A stretch of DNA of 40,121 bases, from positions 1-40,121 of the forward strand of contig JAPSHL010000007.1 of assembly GCA_031179905.1 (NCBI GenBank), read 5' to 3'. This DNA comes from Bacillus sp. (in: firmicutes) (GTDB lineage: Bacteria; Bacillota; Bacilli; Bacillales; Cytobacillaceae). The notes under the pieces are model-generated. The model did not search any database. It was not told where the DNA came from and saw only the letters and a program-made list of their open reading frames with translations. Below, piece after piece: positions 1 to 9,443 of this stretch. The position numbers were made by a program, and so were the translations under genes. Position 1 is the stretch's first letter. Each line of letters starts with the position of its first letter.

Positions 1-1796
<1,796 letters not shown>

Positions 1797-1890
1797 CTAC
1801 TTTCCATTATTGGTAACACGTTTAGTTATTGTGTTTCAAAGATGGGAAGCCTATCCTTACGTTGCATCTTTTTTTGAAATCAATTAAAAA

Positions 1891-1920
1891 TTGGTCTCCA
1901 AGCAATATTTCTTATATAAT
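1891..1920 (+). promoter_or_regulatory. Probable sigma-A promoter of the first RsbR-like gene
   Basis: TTGGTC at 1891-1896 and TATAAT at 1915-1920 are separated by 18 nt, 57 nt before the ATG at 1978. A strong ribosome binding site (AAAAGGGG) precedes that ATG. Confidence 0.5.
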
Positions 1921-1977
1921 GGTTTATATAGATAAAGGGGTACATATCACTTAACAAAAACAAAAGGGGTAGTTTTT

Positions 1978-2799
1978 ATGAATCCAATTAATAATATAAG
2001 AGAAGAAATAAAGGCGTTTATTAATAATAATGAGGGAAAGTTTGAAAATAAATTGCTTTCTGAAGCAGTAAATGTCTCAACAAAAATTTCAGATATCTTA
2101 AATAAGGGAAACATTGATTTATTGAAAAATGCTAAAAAAATGACATTTTTCGTTATTGACGAAAAAGAAGAAGAATTGGTTTCTTTTGCGAAAATAGAAG
2201 GAATTGCTTGGGCTAAGCACTCTTTAACTTTAGAGTTAAAACTAGAGTGGGTACAAGCAATAAGAAGAACTATATGGCATTTCATCCATAATATTGATGA
2301 ACAAAAGAACATAATATCCGACCGCAATAATTTTTATATACTAGAAAAGAGTATAAATGAAAAAATGGATAAATTTTTAAACAGCTTTTTTCTTAACTAT
2401 TCAAACTATAAAGACGAAATGCTTTATAAACAAAGAGAAATGGTCGAACATTTGTCTGTTCCAATCATTCCTGTAAAACAATCTGTTTCAGTATTACCTC
2501 TTATCGGAGCAATTGATTCGTATAGAATTAGAGTGATCGAAGAAAAAGTCTTAAATGATATAGCAGAATCAAGAATCCAAACACTCATCATTGACCTTTC
2601 AGGGATTGCAAGAATGGAAATGGATGTTATTAATTACTTTGAAAAGATATTAGCTGGAATTTCCATGATGGGCTGTAAGGCAATACTCACAGGACTTCGA
2701 CCTGAACTGGTTAAAAAGATGGTTCATGCCGGCATCCGTTTCGAAAAAGATGCGGAAACAAGAGGCACACTACAAGATACTTTAAAGGTATATTTATAA
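1978..2799 (+). CDS. RsbR-family stressosome protein with non-canonical STAS domain
   Basis: RsbR paralogues are scaffold proteins of the cytoplasmic stressosome, which releases the RsbT kinase to activate sigma-B. The 273-residue protein has the family layout: a variable alpha-helical sensor region (about 1-150, globin-like in the family) and a C-terminal STAS domain (about 158-270) beginning PIIPVKQSVSVLPLIGAID. The STAS core LIIDLSGIARMEMDV aligns with the second paralogue's LLLDLSGVVVIDTMV, so the first phospho-threonine is Met here. The second (GIRPEVAQT) is Lys in GLRPELVKK. Both conserved RsbT phosphorylation sites are therefore missing, as in some YtvA-type members. The gene is transcribed alone; a terminator separates it from the next RsbR gene. 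Family assignment is firm, function is inferred. Confidence 0.85.
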   Translation: MNPINNIREEIKAFINNNEGKFENKLLSEAVNVSTKISDILNKGNIDLLKNAKKMTFFVIDEKEEELVSFAKIEGIAWAKHSLTLELKLEWVQAIRRTIWHFIHNIDEQKNIISDRNNFYILEKSINEKMDKFLNSFFLNYSNYKDEMLYKQREMVEHLSVPIIPVKQSVSVLPLIGAIDSYRIRVIEEKVLNDIAESRIQTLIIDLSGIARMEMDVINYFEKILAGISMMGCKAILTGLRPELVKKMVHAGIRFEKDAETRGTLQDTLKVYL

Positions 2800-2813
2800 G
2801 ATAAAGCTTTATT

Positions 2814-2852
2814 ATATCCCCCAAAACTTCTATTCTTGGGGGATATTGTTAT
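2814..2852 (+). terminator. Rho-independent terminator
   Basis: An 11-bp perfect stem (ATATCCCCCAA paired with TTGGGGGATAT, 2814-2824 and 2836-2846) follows the first rsbR-like gene, with a U-rich tail. Confidence 0.8.
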
Positions 2853-2963
2853 ATTAATAAGAACTTAATCCATTGCTGCCATTTAATACTTTAGACGGAT
2901 TTACTTATATAGTGTAAAATTTTATAGACAACTATTAATTAATGCACCAACAGGGGGATCAAA

Positions 2964-3800
2964 ATGTATTCAAATAAAGAACTATATCATTTTTTTGTTG
3001 AAAAAACATGGCAATTAACAGAAGACTGGTACGAAAATCTTGATAAATCAAATTCCAGCGGAGTTTATGCTTCCAATGATCCAGAAATCATTAAAGCAGT
3101 AAAGCAACAAAACTATGAGTTCCACGAGAACTTTGCGGAATTGTTCCGTAAAGAAGAAGGCAGCTTTTTAGCCGATTTTGAAAAGTGGATTTTAAAGGTA
3201 GCACAGGATCAGGAGCATGCACAAACACCTATTCATTTTATTATCCGAGAATTTCACAGAACACAAAAGCAGTACTTAGATTTAATGAATGAATTTATTG
3301 AGAAAAATAAAGACAAACTTTCATTGAAAGAAATACATACTATTTATCAAATCATTTCGGAAACAATGGGTAATGTAATTGAATGGTTTACAAAAGAGTA
3401 TAATCGAAATTCTGAAAAAAGGCTGCATGCACAGCAGGAATTAATCCTCGAACTCAGCACACCAGTTATTGCCTTAAATAACGATACCGCTCTATTGCCG
3501 CTAGTTGGCGAAATTGACACGGCACGTGCAAAAATCCTTCTTGAGAAAACATTAGAACAATGTAATCGGTTAGGTGTAAACAGATTGCTATTAGACCTTT
3601 CCGGTGTAGTAGTTATTGATACGATGGTTGCACATCAAATCTTTCAACTAGTTGAGGCATTATCATTAATAGGCGTTAAAACAGATCTTTCTGGCATTCG
3701 TCCGGAAGTAGCCCAAACTGCTATTCAACTCGGCTTAAAGTTCGATAACATATCAGTCAATTCCTCTCTGGCAAATGCAATCAAGCTGGCGAAAATCTAA
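2964..3800 (+). CDS. RsbR-family stressosome protein, RsbRA-like
   Basis: Stressosome co-antagonist of 278 residues, close to the usual RsbRA length. The N-terminal helical sensor domain (about 1-155) is followed by a STAS domain starting TPVIALNNDTALLPLVGEID. Both conserved phospho-threonine contexts are kept: VVVIDTMVAH and GIRPEVAQT. In B. subtilis RsbRA these are phosphorylated by RsbT to release it and switch on sigma-B. Start is the ATG at 2964 behind AGGGGGATC. The gene is alone between two terminators; rsbS, rsbT and sigB are not in the window, so this is an unlinked paralogue. It contrasts with the upstream neighbour, which lacks both threonines. Confidence 0.9.
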   Translation: MYSNKELYHFFVEKTWQLTEDWYENLDKSNSSGVYASNDPEIIKAVKQQNYEFHENFAELFRKEEGSFLADFEKWILKVAQDQEHAQTPIHFIIREFHRTQKQYLDLMNEFIEKNKDKLSLKEIHTIYQIISETMGNVIEWFTKEYNRNSEKRLHAQQELILELSTPVIALNNDTALLPLVGEIDTARAKILLEKTLEQCNRLGVNRLLLDLSGVVVIDTMVAHQIFQLVEALSLIGVKTDLSGIRPEVAQTAIQLGLKFDNISVNSSLANAIKLAKI

Positions 3801-3832
3801 AAAACAGACGGAACAACTTCCGTCTGTTTTTT
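3799..3832 (+). terminator. Rho-independent terminator
   Basis: AAAACAGACGGAA pairs with TTCCGTCTGTTTT around a CAAC loop directly after the stop codon, ending in a T run. It is A-rich on the other flank, so it may also stop the convergent small gene that ends at 3850. Confidence 0.9.
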
Positions 3833-3849
3833 CATTATTCATAACAAAA

Positions 3850-3981
3850 TCAAGAACGTTTTTGCTTCTTTCTAGAAGAATCAGCCTTTTTGTTCCCTGT
3901 TTCTTTCATCGTAGTACCTTGCCCTTGAACGTCTGTGGAACCTAAACCGATTGTTGATGGATCAGCTTTTCTGTTTGACAC
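3850..3981 (-). CDS. Small lysine-rich hydrophilic protein (43 aa), possibly spore-associated
   Basis: The start is taken as the GTG at 3981, because GGAGGTG lies at ideal distance before it (GGAGGTGAATACA-GTG). The longer reading frame from 4092 has no comparable ribosome binding site. The product begins MSNRKADPSTIGLGSTDVQG and ends KKADSSRKKQKRS: very hydrophilic, Gly/Ser/Thr-rich, with a basic tail and no membrane segment. Size and composition resemble minor small acid-soluble spore proteins of Bacillus, but I do not recognise the family, so the spore link is only a guess. Confidence 0.6.
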   Translation of the reverse strand: MSNRKADPSTIGLGSTDVQGQGTTMKETGNKKADSSRKKQKRS

Positions 3982-4324
3982 TGTATTCACCTCCAATTTT
4001 ATTGTTCCGCAAATGTTGTTTGTTATGACGTTGTTTCGTAATTGTTGAATGACTATTTCCTCATTACTATTAATGTTTACCTCAAATGTCATTAATATTA
4101 AAATTGCTGTGCACCTTACTGTAACATGCAGCTGTCTCTTTGATTTCCCCTAACACATTATGTCTGCTAAATGCTTCTCTGGCTGAATTCGGAATTAAAC
4201 CATTTAATATTATTATTAAATATATTAATTTTATAACTTCATTTATTTTAATTATTTAATTTTATTGTTTATTTATTAAATAAGTTGTTGTATGATAGCA
4301 ATATAAATAAAAGAGGAGGGAACT

Positions 4325-4699
4325 ATGGCTTATCCGCTTATTTCAGAGTGCCCAGTTTGTGAAAAACAATTAAAAATCACACGGTTACAGTGCACTCATT
4401 GTCATACTACAATTGAAAATGAATTTGAACTCTCTAATTTTGCAAATTTCAGCAAGGAACAGCTTAGTTTTATCGAAACTTTCTTAAAGTGCCGTGGAAA
4501 TATAAAAGAGGTTGAAAAAGAGCTGGGAATATCTTATCCGACCGTCCGTGGAAAATTAGATGATATTATCTCTTCTCTTGGATATTCTGCCACTAAAAAA
4601 GTTGAAAAAATTAATCAAAAAAAGGTAATTCTTATGCTGGAAAAAGGTGAAATAACTGCTGAAGAAGCGATTGGGATATTAAATGAGGAGGAATCCTGA
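4325..4699 (+). CDS. DUF2089-family zinc-ribbon/helix-turn-helix protein
   Basis: 124 residues. An N-terminal zinc ribbon shows two Cys pairs (CPVCEKQ and CTHCHTT, residues about 9-29). A helix-turn-helix-like segment follows: FIETFLKCRGNIKEVEKELG then ISYPTVRGKLDDII. This is the DUF2089 arrangement, probably a DNA-binding regulator. The last 25 residues (MLEKGEITAEEAIGILNEEE) form a short SHOCT-like helical motif also found at the start of the next protein. Start ATG follows AGAGGAGGGAACT. Its TGA is immediately followed by the next ATG (4700), so the two genes are translationally coupled. A regulator of its own operon is plausible by inference. Confidence 0.8.
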   Translation: MAYPLISECPVCEKQLKITRLQCTHCHTTIENEFELSNFANFSKEQLSFIETFLKCRGNIKEVEKELGISYPTVRGKLDDIISSLGYSATKKVEKINQKKVILMLEKGEITAEEAIGILNEEES

Positions 4700-5089
4700 A
4701 TGAGTGAAGAAATTTCAAAAGTATTAACAATGGTTGAAGATGGAAAGTTGAGTAAAGAGAAGGCTGTTGAACTGATTGGTGCCCTGCAAGGAACTGGTAA
4801 CCAAGTCAATCTAAATAAACAAACTTCAGCCTCCTATTTAAACAAAATGCTAAAAATCCGTGTTACTTCAGAAAATGGTGATAACGTAAATGTTAATTTG
4901 CCAATTAAACTTATAAAAGCCGTATTAAATGTTGGATCAAGTATTGCTGAAAGAATTCCTCAATCCGAAAAATATGTTAAGGATATCGACGTTGCACTTT
5001 TAATAGACGCTATTGATAATGAATTGGATGGTAAAATTGTAGATGTTACCGCAGCAAATGGTGACAAAGTACTGGTTACAGTTGAGTAA
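4700..5089 (+). CDS. SHOCT-like domain protein (YvlB/LiaX-like N-terminus)
   Basis: 129 residues. The N-terminal helix pair MSEEISKVLTMVEDGKLSKE is a SHOCT-like motif as in YvlB-type envelope-stress proteins. A polar linker follows, then a C-terminal domain starting MLKIRVTSENGDNVNVNLPI that resembles the small beta domain found in LiaX/YvlB proteins. No signal peptide or membrane segment is visible. It abuts the DUF2089 gene, whose own C-terminus carries a similar helical motif, so the two products may interact through these motifs (inference). In other Firmicutes such pairs often sit in cell-envelope stress operons. Confidence 0.65.
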   Translation: MSEEISKVLTMVEDGKLSKEKAVELIGALQGTGNQVNLNKQTSASYLNKMLKIRVTSENGDNVNVNLPIKLIKAVLNVGSSIAERIPQSEKYVKDIDVALLIDAIDNELDGKIVDVTAANGDKVLVTVE

Positions 5090-5090
5090 T

Positions 5091-5363
5091 ATGATAAAGG
5101 TTAAAGTTAAAGTAAATGGAAAAAGATATGTTATTCCTGTTCCGTATGCATTTTTACATCTTTTCATTAGAATTTTCACTTCAAAGAGAATTCTGCTGCT
5201 TATAAATCGTGCAATTGAAAAAAATGCTAAAAATAAATTCCAAATTCCAGATATAAGCCGGCATGATTTGAAGCCATTACTAAAAGAGCTTTCAAAGCAA
5301 AGTGGCCTACTGTTGGTTGAAACAAGCCTTAAAGATGGAACAGAAGTTTCTATTAAGTTATAA
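5091..5363 (+). CDS. Unknown 90-residue protein, third gene of the DUF2089 operon
   Basis: The ATG at 5091 follows the preceding stop codon by one base, which favours it over an in-frame start at 5043 that would overlap the upstream gene. The product starts MIKVKVKVNGKRYVIPVPYA, has one fairly hydrophobic stretch (FLHLFIRIFTSKRILLLI, about residues 22-39), then a charged C-terminal half with HDLKPLLKELSKQSG and a final beta-like stretch ending EVSIKL. The layout (beta strand, helix, helix, strand) is like the C-terminal half of the preceding protein, so it may be a diverged companion. No function can be named. A terminator follows at once. Confidence 0.65.
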   Translation: MIKVKVKVNGKRYVIPVPYAFLHLFIRIFTSKRILLLINRAIEKNAKNKFQIPDISRHDLKPLLKELSKQSGLLLVETSLKDGTEVSIKL

Positions 5364-5401
5364 GCACAATTCATTTATCGTGAGAAATTGTGCTTTTTTT
5401 C
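5362..5401 (+). terminator. Rho-independent terminator
   Basis: A 10-bp stem, AAGCACAATT with AATTGTGCTT, then seven T. It ends the DUF2089 operon, which converges with the GH88 gene. Confidence 0.85.
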
Positions 5402-5413
5402 TGCCTTTTTATG

Positions 5414-6592
5414 TTACCAGTACATTTTCCAGCTCATTACTGTACGAATTAAAGCTTCAAAATAATAATAATCTCCCCAAATACAGCACTCGTCTACACT
5501 ATTACCTTCAGGCTTAGAGTAGACAGCATGCAACAGGATACCGTTGGAATGAACATTTTTAGTAGTATAGTTTTCAGCTAATGATTTAATCATTTTTAAA
5601 GCTGCATTTTCATATAGTTCTCTATATTGATTTGAAACTGGTAAGTGCTTGCTTAATTCGAGTAGTCCACAAGCCATGATGGAAGCTGCAGAGCTGTCAC
5701 GTTCCTCATTTCCTTCTGTAAAAACTAAGTCCCAAAAGCAAATATCATCGTCAGGAAGACGATTTAAGAAATAGTTTGCTAGTTTTTCAGCAATATCAAG
5801 AAATTCTCTATCTCCTGTATGTACATAACTTAATACAAAACCGTATACTCCCCATGCCTGGCCACGAGACCAGCAAGATTGATCCGTATATCCTTGAGCA
5901 GTCTTCCCATAGAGCGGTTCACCATTCTCTGTATCCATATAAAAGGTATGATATGTTGACGAATCCTCTCTGACAATATATTTAGCTGCTTGTTTAGCAT
6001 GATTAACAGCAATATCATAATATTTTTTATCACCTGTTTTTTTTGAAGCAAAATACAATAACGGCAAATTCATATTGCAATCAATAATCATTCTGCCAAG
6101 CTGTTCTGGGTCTGACAAATTCCCCCATGCTTGAATAATCTTCGCCCTTTTATGATAACGAGTGATCAACTTATCAGCAGCTTTAATTGCGGTTTCTTTT
6201 GCGGTTTCATCACCCAACACTTCATATCCAGCTACACATGATAACGAGTATAAAAAGCCAATATCATGTGTTTCTAATTGAATATTTTTTGTTAACCGTT
6301 CTTTAAAGCTTTCAAGCTGTACTTTTATCACATCAAGATATTTATCATCACTAGTATATTCGTATGCTAGATAAAGCATACCAATCCAAAAACTAGCAGT
6401 CCAATCAGTGTTCTCTTCTGGTATGTACATTAAATTTGTAGATGCAGCAGGCGGCACTTTATCTTTAAATGTATCTAGACTTGCATCGATTTTTCTCAAT
6501 ACGAACTGAATTTCCTTATCAAGCCAGTTTTTATCTAAAACAGGTTTGACATTAAATTTAGCATGTTTAATTCCTTCGTTAATCGTTTTCAT
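5414..6592 (-). CDS. GH88 unsaturated glucuronyl hydrolase
   Basis: Removes the unsaturated uronic acid left at the non-reducing end of oligosaccharides after polysaccharide-lyase cleavage (glycosaminoglycan, gellan or similar). 392 residues, close to the family's usual 370-380, with no signal peptide, so cytoplasmic. Two aspartates match the catalytic pair of Bacillus sp. GL1 UGL (Asp88, Asp149): Asp110 in THDIGFLY and Asp171 in MIIDCNMNLPLLYFA, with the same 61-residue spacing. The alpha/alpha barrel signature CWSRGQAWGVYGF is also present. The ATG at 6592 follows AAGGGGATAGAATAA. It lies 92 nt downstream of the DUF2264 gene on the same strand, presumably one operon controlled by the divergent AraC-type regulator. 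Confidence 0.9.
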   Translation of the reverse strand: MKTINEGIKHAKFNVKPVLDKNWLDKEIQFVLRKIDASLDTFKDKVPPAASTNLMYIPEENTDWTASFWIGMLYLAYEYTSDDKYLDVIKVQLESFKERLTKNIQLETHDIGFLYSLSCVAGYEVLGDETAKETAIKAADKLITRYHKRAKIIQAWGNLSDPEQLGRMIIDCNMNLPLLYFASKKTGDKKYYDIAVNHAKQAAKYIVREDSSTYHTFYMDTENGEPLYGKTAQGYTDQSCWSRGQAWGVYGFVLSYVHTGDREFLDIAEKLANYFLNRLPDDDICFWDLVFTEGNEERDSSAASIMACGLLELSKHLPVSNQYRELYENAALKMIKSLAENYTTKNVHSNGILLHAVYSKPEGNSVDECCIWGDYYYFEALIRTVMSWKMYW

Positions 6593-6684
6593 TTATTCTA
6601 TCCCCTTCCATTATTTATATTTATCCGATGGTATGGACTGTTCTACTGACGAACAGTTATCGGCTAGAAGTGCAAGTGTACCTT

Positions 6685-7836
6685 CTATAAACACTGATCA
6701 ATTGGGAATGATTTCCCTGACCAAGCTCTTTTTGATGTCCATTCCATCGCTGGATTGCTCCAGAATGGATCTGACACTGCCAATCCTAATGGCAGGAATA
6801 CTGCTGCACACAAATAGACACTGCCTGTAGATATATATCCTTCACCTATCTCAGGTTGATGACCGCAAAACCCTAAAGTAAGCCAGCCTGTATCGGTAAA
6901 TGTGCCTGGAGCTTCAAGTGTCCGTTTCACGACTTGAGTTAACGCACTTCTGATTTGTTCAGGAGCTAACTCACTAGGTAAATCGTTGCGAAGTGCATGA
7001 TGAGCTAATGTTTGGAAAACACCAAAACGATAAGCAATGGATCTTCCAACTGGCGGAAATGTACCCTCTGGTGAAATCAAACGCTCTTGAATAACTGCAT
7101 ACCTTTTAGACCTTTCTATAACAGCTTCCTTACTTTCAAGCCATTCCTTGTACTCATCACCAACAGTTTCTAATAAATCTACAAGCATAGGATGAATGAC
7201 AAAGCTATTATAATAATCATAATGAAACTCAGGTCCATCACTGTAAACTCCATCTCCCAAATACCACTGATCGAATTGCTTAACAGCAAAATCAATACGC
7301 ATCGGGTCCCAATCCTTTTCACCAACTTTGTATAAAAAAGCCTCAATCAATGCAGAAAATAAAAGCCAGTTAGAAAAAATCGGCTTCCGTGTCCGAGTAG
7401 CTTTTACAGCAAGTATCACATTGTTTTTAACCCTGTCATCGAGTTTCTCCCATAGTTCATATGGAGCTCTAAGAAGAGCATGGACAAAAAAGGCGGTATC
7501 CACAATCGGCTGGAAATCATTAGAAAAGTTCATATAGTCTGGTGAATTAGGATCTGTCCCTGCATCAATAGCTAAGCGTGCTAGCTCACAATATTGTAGA
7601 CGAAGAGCTTCTTCCTCCCTATCTCCACTTTTCTTTTCAAGCCAAGGAGCCATCCCGACAAGGAGTCTGGAGAGCGCTTCCAAATGAGCGAATTGTTCAC
7701 GATTCGTACCTTCCTTCATCTCAACTGGCATTACTTTTTTTAATGTTCTATCCTTTAAATTCAAAAGAACTGGGTTTGCAATTTTTAACATGGATTGAAG
7801 CCAATATTCCCGAACTTGATAGTTTTCCACGGTCAC
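6685..7836 (-). CDS. DUF2264-family protein, probable uronic-acid glycosidase
   Basis: 383 residues with the DUF2264 signature: an N-terminal REYWLQSMLKIANPVLLNL segment, FSNWLLFSALIEAFL, YLGDGVYSDGPEFHYDYYNS and a C-terminal TGWLTLGFCGHQPEIGEGY. The family is predicted to form an alpha/alpha barrel, and as far as I recall it includes CAZy GH154 beta-glucuronidases. Start is the GTG at 7836 behind GGAGGGTGAAAA. No signal peptide. Followed by the GH88 gene, so both probably act on uronic-acid oligosaccharides inside the cell. A TATAAT at 7879-7884 lies a short way upstream, but its -35 is poor, as expected for a promoter that needs an activator. The exact reaction is inferred. Confidence 0.8.
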   Translation of the reverse strand: MTVENYQVREYWLQSMLKIANPVLLNLKDRTLKKVMPVEMKEGTNREQFAHLEALSRLLVGMAPWLEKKSGDREEEALRLQYCELARLAIDAGTDPNSPDYMNFSNDFQPIVDTAFFVHALLRAPYELWEKLDDRVKNNVILAVKATRTRKPIFSNWLLFSALIEAFLYKVGEKDWDPMRIDFAVKQFDQWYLGDGVYSDGPEFHYDYYNSFVIHPMLVDLLETVGDEYKEWLESKEAVIERSKRYAVIQERLISPEGTFPPVGRSIAYRFGVFQTLAHHALRNDLPSELAPEQIRSALTQVVKRTLEAPGTFTDTGWLTLGFCGHQPEIGEGYISTGSVYLCAAVFLPLGLAVSDPFWSNPAMEWTSKRAWSGKSFPIDQCL

Positions 7837-8007
7837 TTTTCACCCTCCGATCTATTTTAGTAACTAATTCTTTACTAAATTATAACTTACGTATTATTCT
7901 AAAAGTATTTATAAGATTACCAAAAATGTCGTTCTATTGTTCTATATATACTTGTACACTCAAATAATAGGTTTTCCAGTGATTGATTATATGTGGAGGA
8001 ATTTTTA

Positions 8008-8880
8008 ATGAATAATTTATTTGAACAAATAGATCTTAAACCGTTTAACTGGGTTTACCGCAGGGTTTCTGAGAAGGATTTCCAAGGTTATTATCATTGG
8101 CATCAAGGGTGTGAAATATTATTTGTATATCGTGGACAAGGGCGTGTAATTGTAAATCAGCAGACTTATGAGATAAAAAAGGGGATGCTTTTCTTTTTTC
8201 AACCTTTTCAATTGCATAAAGTATATGTGGAAGTATCCCCTCAAACTCCGTATGAGCGAAGCATTCTTCACTTTGATATACTGACTCTCGGGGATAAAAA
8301 TCTAAACCTTTTACCAGGCCTTAATGCCTTGTTAAAAAAATTACAGTATGGTGTTAATGAACTTCAGGCTTTTGATTTAGAAAATGTTTTTGATTATATG
8401 TATGAGGTATATGAAATATTTAACAAATCATTATATACAAGCAATTGGGAAGAAGACAGCCAGCTTTTTTTAATGCAATTGCTCTCTTCTATCCGTACAA
8501 ACAGCAAAGATATTATTCTAGATACAACCACTAAAAGTGAATTCAGACCATTATTCTATTCAGAAAGGATTATGCACTGGATAGAAGCTCATTATATGGA
8601 GCCATTTGACTTAGAAGGATTATCGGAGGAACTCCATTTATCAAAATCATACATATCAAGAAGTTTTAAACGTGAAACGGGGAGTAGTTTAACAGAATAT
8701 CTTACTATTCGGAGAATAAAGGAAGCTTGTCAATTACTTGAAACGACTAATAAGCCTATAGAGTTAATTAGTGAAAGCATAGGATTCAAAAGTGTATCAT
8801 ATTTTATCCAGTTATTTAGAAAACTGGTCGGAACCACGCCACATCAATATAGACTTTCCCACCGAAGAATTCTAAACTAG
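8008..8880 (+). CDS. AraC-family transcriptional regulator
   Basis: 290 residues from the ATG at 8008, which GGAGGA at 7995-8000 places at the right distance; a GTG at 7993 overlaps that ribosome binding site and is unlikely. An N-terminal cupin-like sensor domain (WHQGCEILFVYRGQGRV, FFFQPFQLHKV) is followed by two helix-turn-helix motifs in the last 100 residues: FDLEGLSEELHLSKSYISR, then IELISESIGFKSVSYFIQLF ending GTTPHQYR. Divergent from the DUF2264-GH88 operon across a 171-nt gap, so it is most likely its sugar-responsive activator. The ligand is unknown, plausibly an unsaturated or plain uronic-acid disaccharide. Confidence 0.9.
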   Translation: MNNLFEQIDLKPFNWVYRRVSEKDFQGYYHWHQGCEILFVYRGQGRVIVNQQTYEIKKGMLFFFQPFQLHKVYVEVSPQTPYERSILHFDILTLGDKNLNLLPGLNALLKKLQYGVNELQAFDLENVFDYMYEVYEIFNKSLYTSNWEEDSQLFLMQLLSSIRTNSKDIILDTTTKSEFRPLFYSERIMHWIEAHYMEPFDLEGLSEELHLSKSYISRSFKRETGSSLTEYLTIRRIKEACQLLETTNKPIELISESIGFKSVSYFIQLFRKLVGTTPHQYRLSHRRILN

Positions 8881-8904
8881 ACTAGAAGTTAATACCAAAC
8901 AGAA

Positions 8905-8933
8905 GGAGCTGCCGCTTGACAGCTCTATTTTAA
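8905..8933 (+). terminator. Probable terminator of the AraC gene
   Basis: GAGCTG (8906-8911) and CAGCTC (8920-8925) form a 6-bp stem followed by TATTTT. Confidence 0.5.
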
Positions 8934-8965
8934 TTCCAGCATCGTTACTGAACTATACTAAACCT

Positions 8966-9388
8966 CTAACTTAATAAAAATTTTCTCCATAATGTTTCTT
9001 CGACCATAAAATAACCTTCATGTGAACATCCAGCTAATATGCATTTTTCATTTTGGTAAAACATTAAATCTTCCGGTAATCCTGGATGAAGCCAGTCAAA
9101 AAGGGAGTTACTATGTTCTTTCAGGAATTGCCTTGTAGCATTATTTAACATAAAATAAAAAACGTAAGCTGTGGCTTCAGAAAGTTTCGTAGTTTTCCAT
9201 TCTCGCTGAATTTTTCTATCAAGTAAATGCTCTTTTATAATAACGATCAGGGGCATCAACATAGGCAAGTCGTTCTTCTTCAATCTCATCATTTGTCTAT
9301 TCTCAACAAATGCAAACACATTACAATTTCTGGATAGTAAGTCGATTAATTGTTTATATCTTTTCCCTTTTACATTTTCAGTTACCAT
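8966..9388 (-). CDS. Unknown 140-residue soluble protein
   Basis: Not recognised. An intact reading frame with an ATG at 9388; the nearest purine-rich site (GAGGAGAAAT) is about 14 nt upstream, a little far, so the start is uncertain. The protein is basic at the N-terminus and has no signal or clear membrane helix. It contains an amphipathic ML-rich segment (DLPMLMPLIVIIKEHLLDR), an aromatic mid-region (ATAYVFYFMLNNATRQFL) and a likely conserved patch PGLPEDLMFY then CILAGCSHEGYF with two cysteines. It sits alone, 55 nt downstream of the co-oriented Nudix gene, and may be cotranscribed with it. Confidence 0.6.
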   Translation of the reverse strand: MVTENVKGKRYKQLIDLLSRNCNVFAFVENRQMMRLKKNDLPMLMPLIVIIKEHLLDRKIQREWKTTKLSEATAYVFYFMLNNATRQFLKEHSNSLFDWLHPGLPEDLMFYQNEKCILAGCSHEGYFMVEETLWRKFLLS

Positions 9389-9443
9389 TAGTATTTTTTA
9401 TTTCTCCTCAATCACACTGCATTAAATTAGTAATCCAACATAT

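Noticed and set aside
1841-1872. Antiterminator target (RAT) for a LicT-like protein before the PTS gene
   Set aside because: A weak stem (AAAGATG/CATCTTT) is present, but the characteristic RAT sequence is absent.
1922-1943. Sigma-B-like promoter (GTTTAT ... GGGTAC) before the first RsbR gene
   Set aside because: The spacer is only 10 nt, while sigma-B promoters need about 12-15; a sigma-A promoter fits better.
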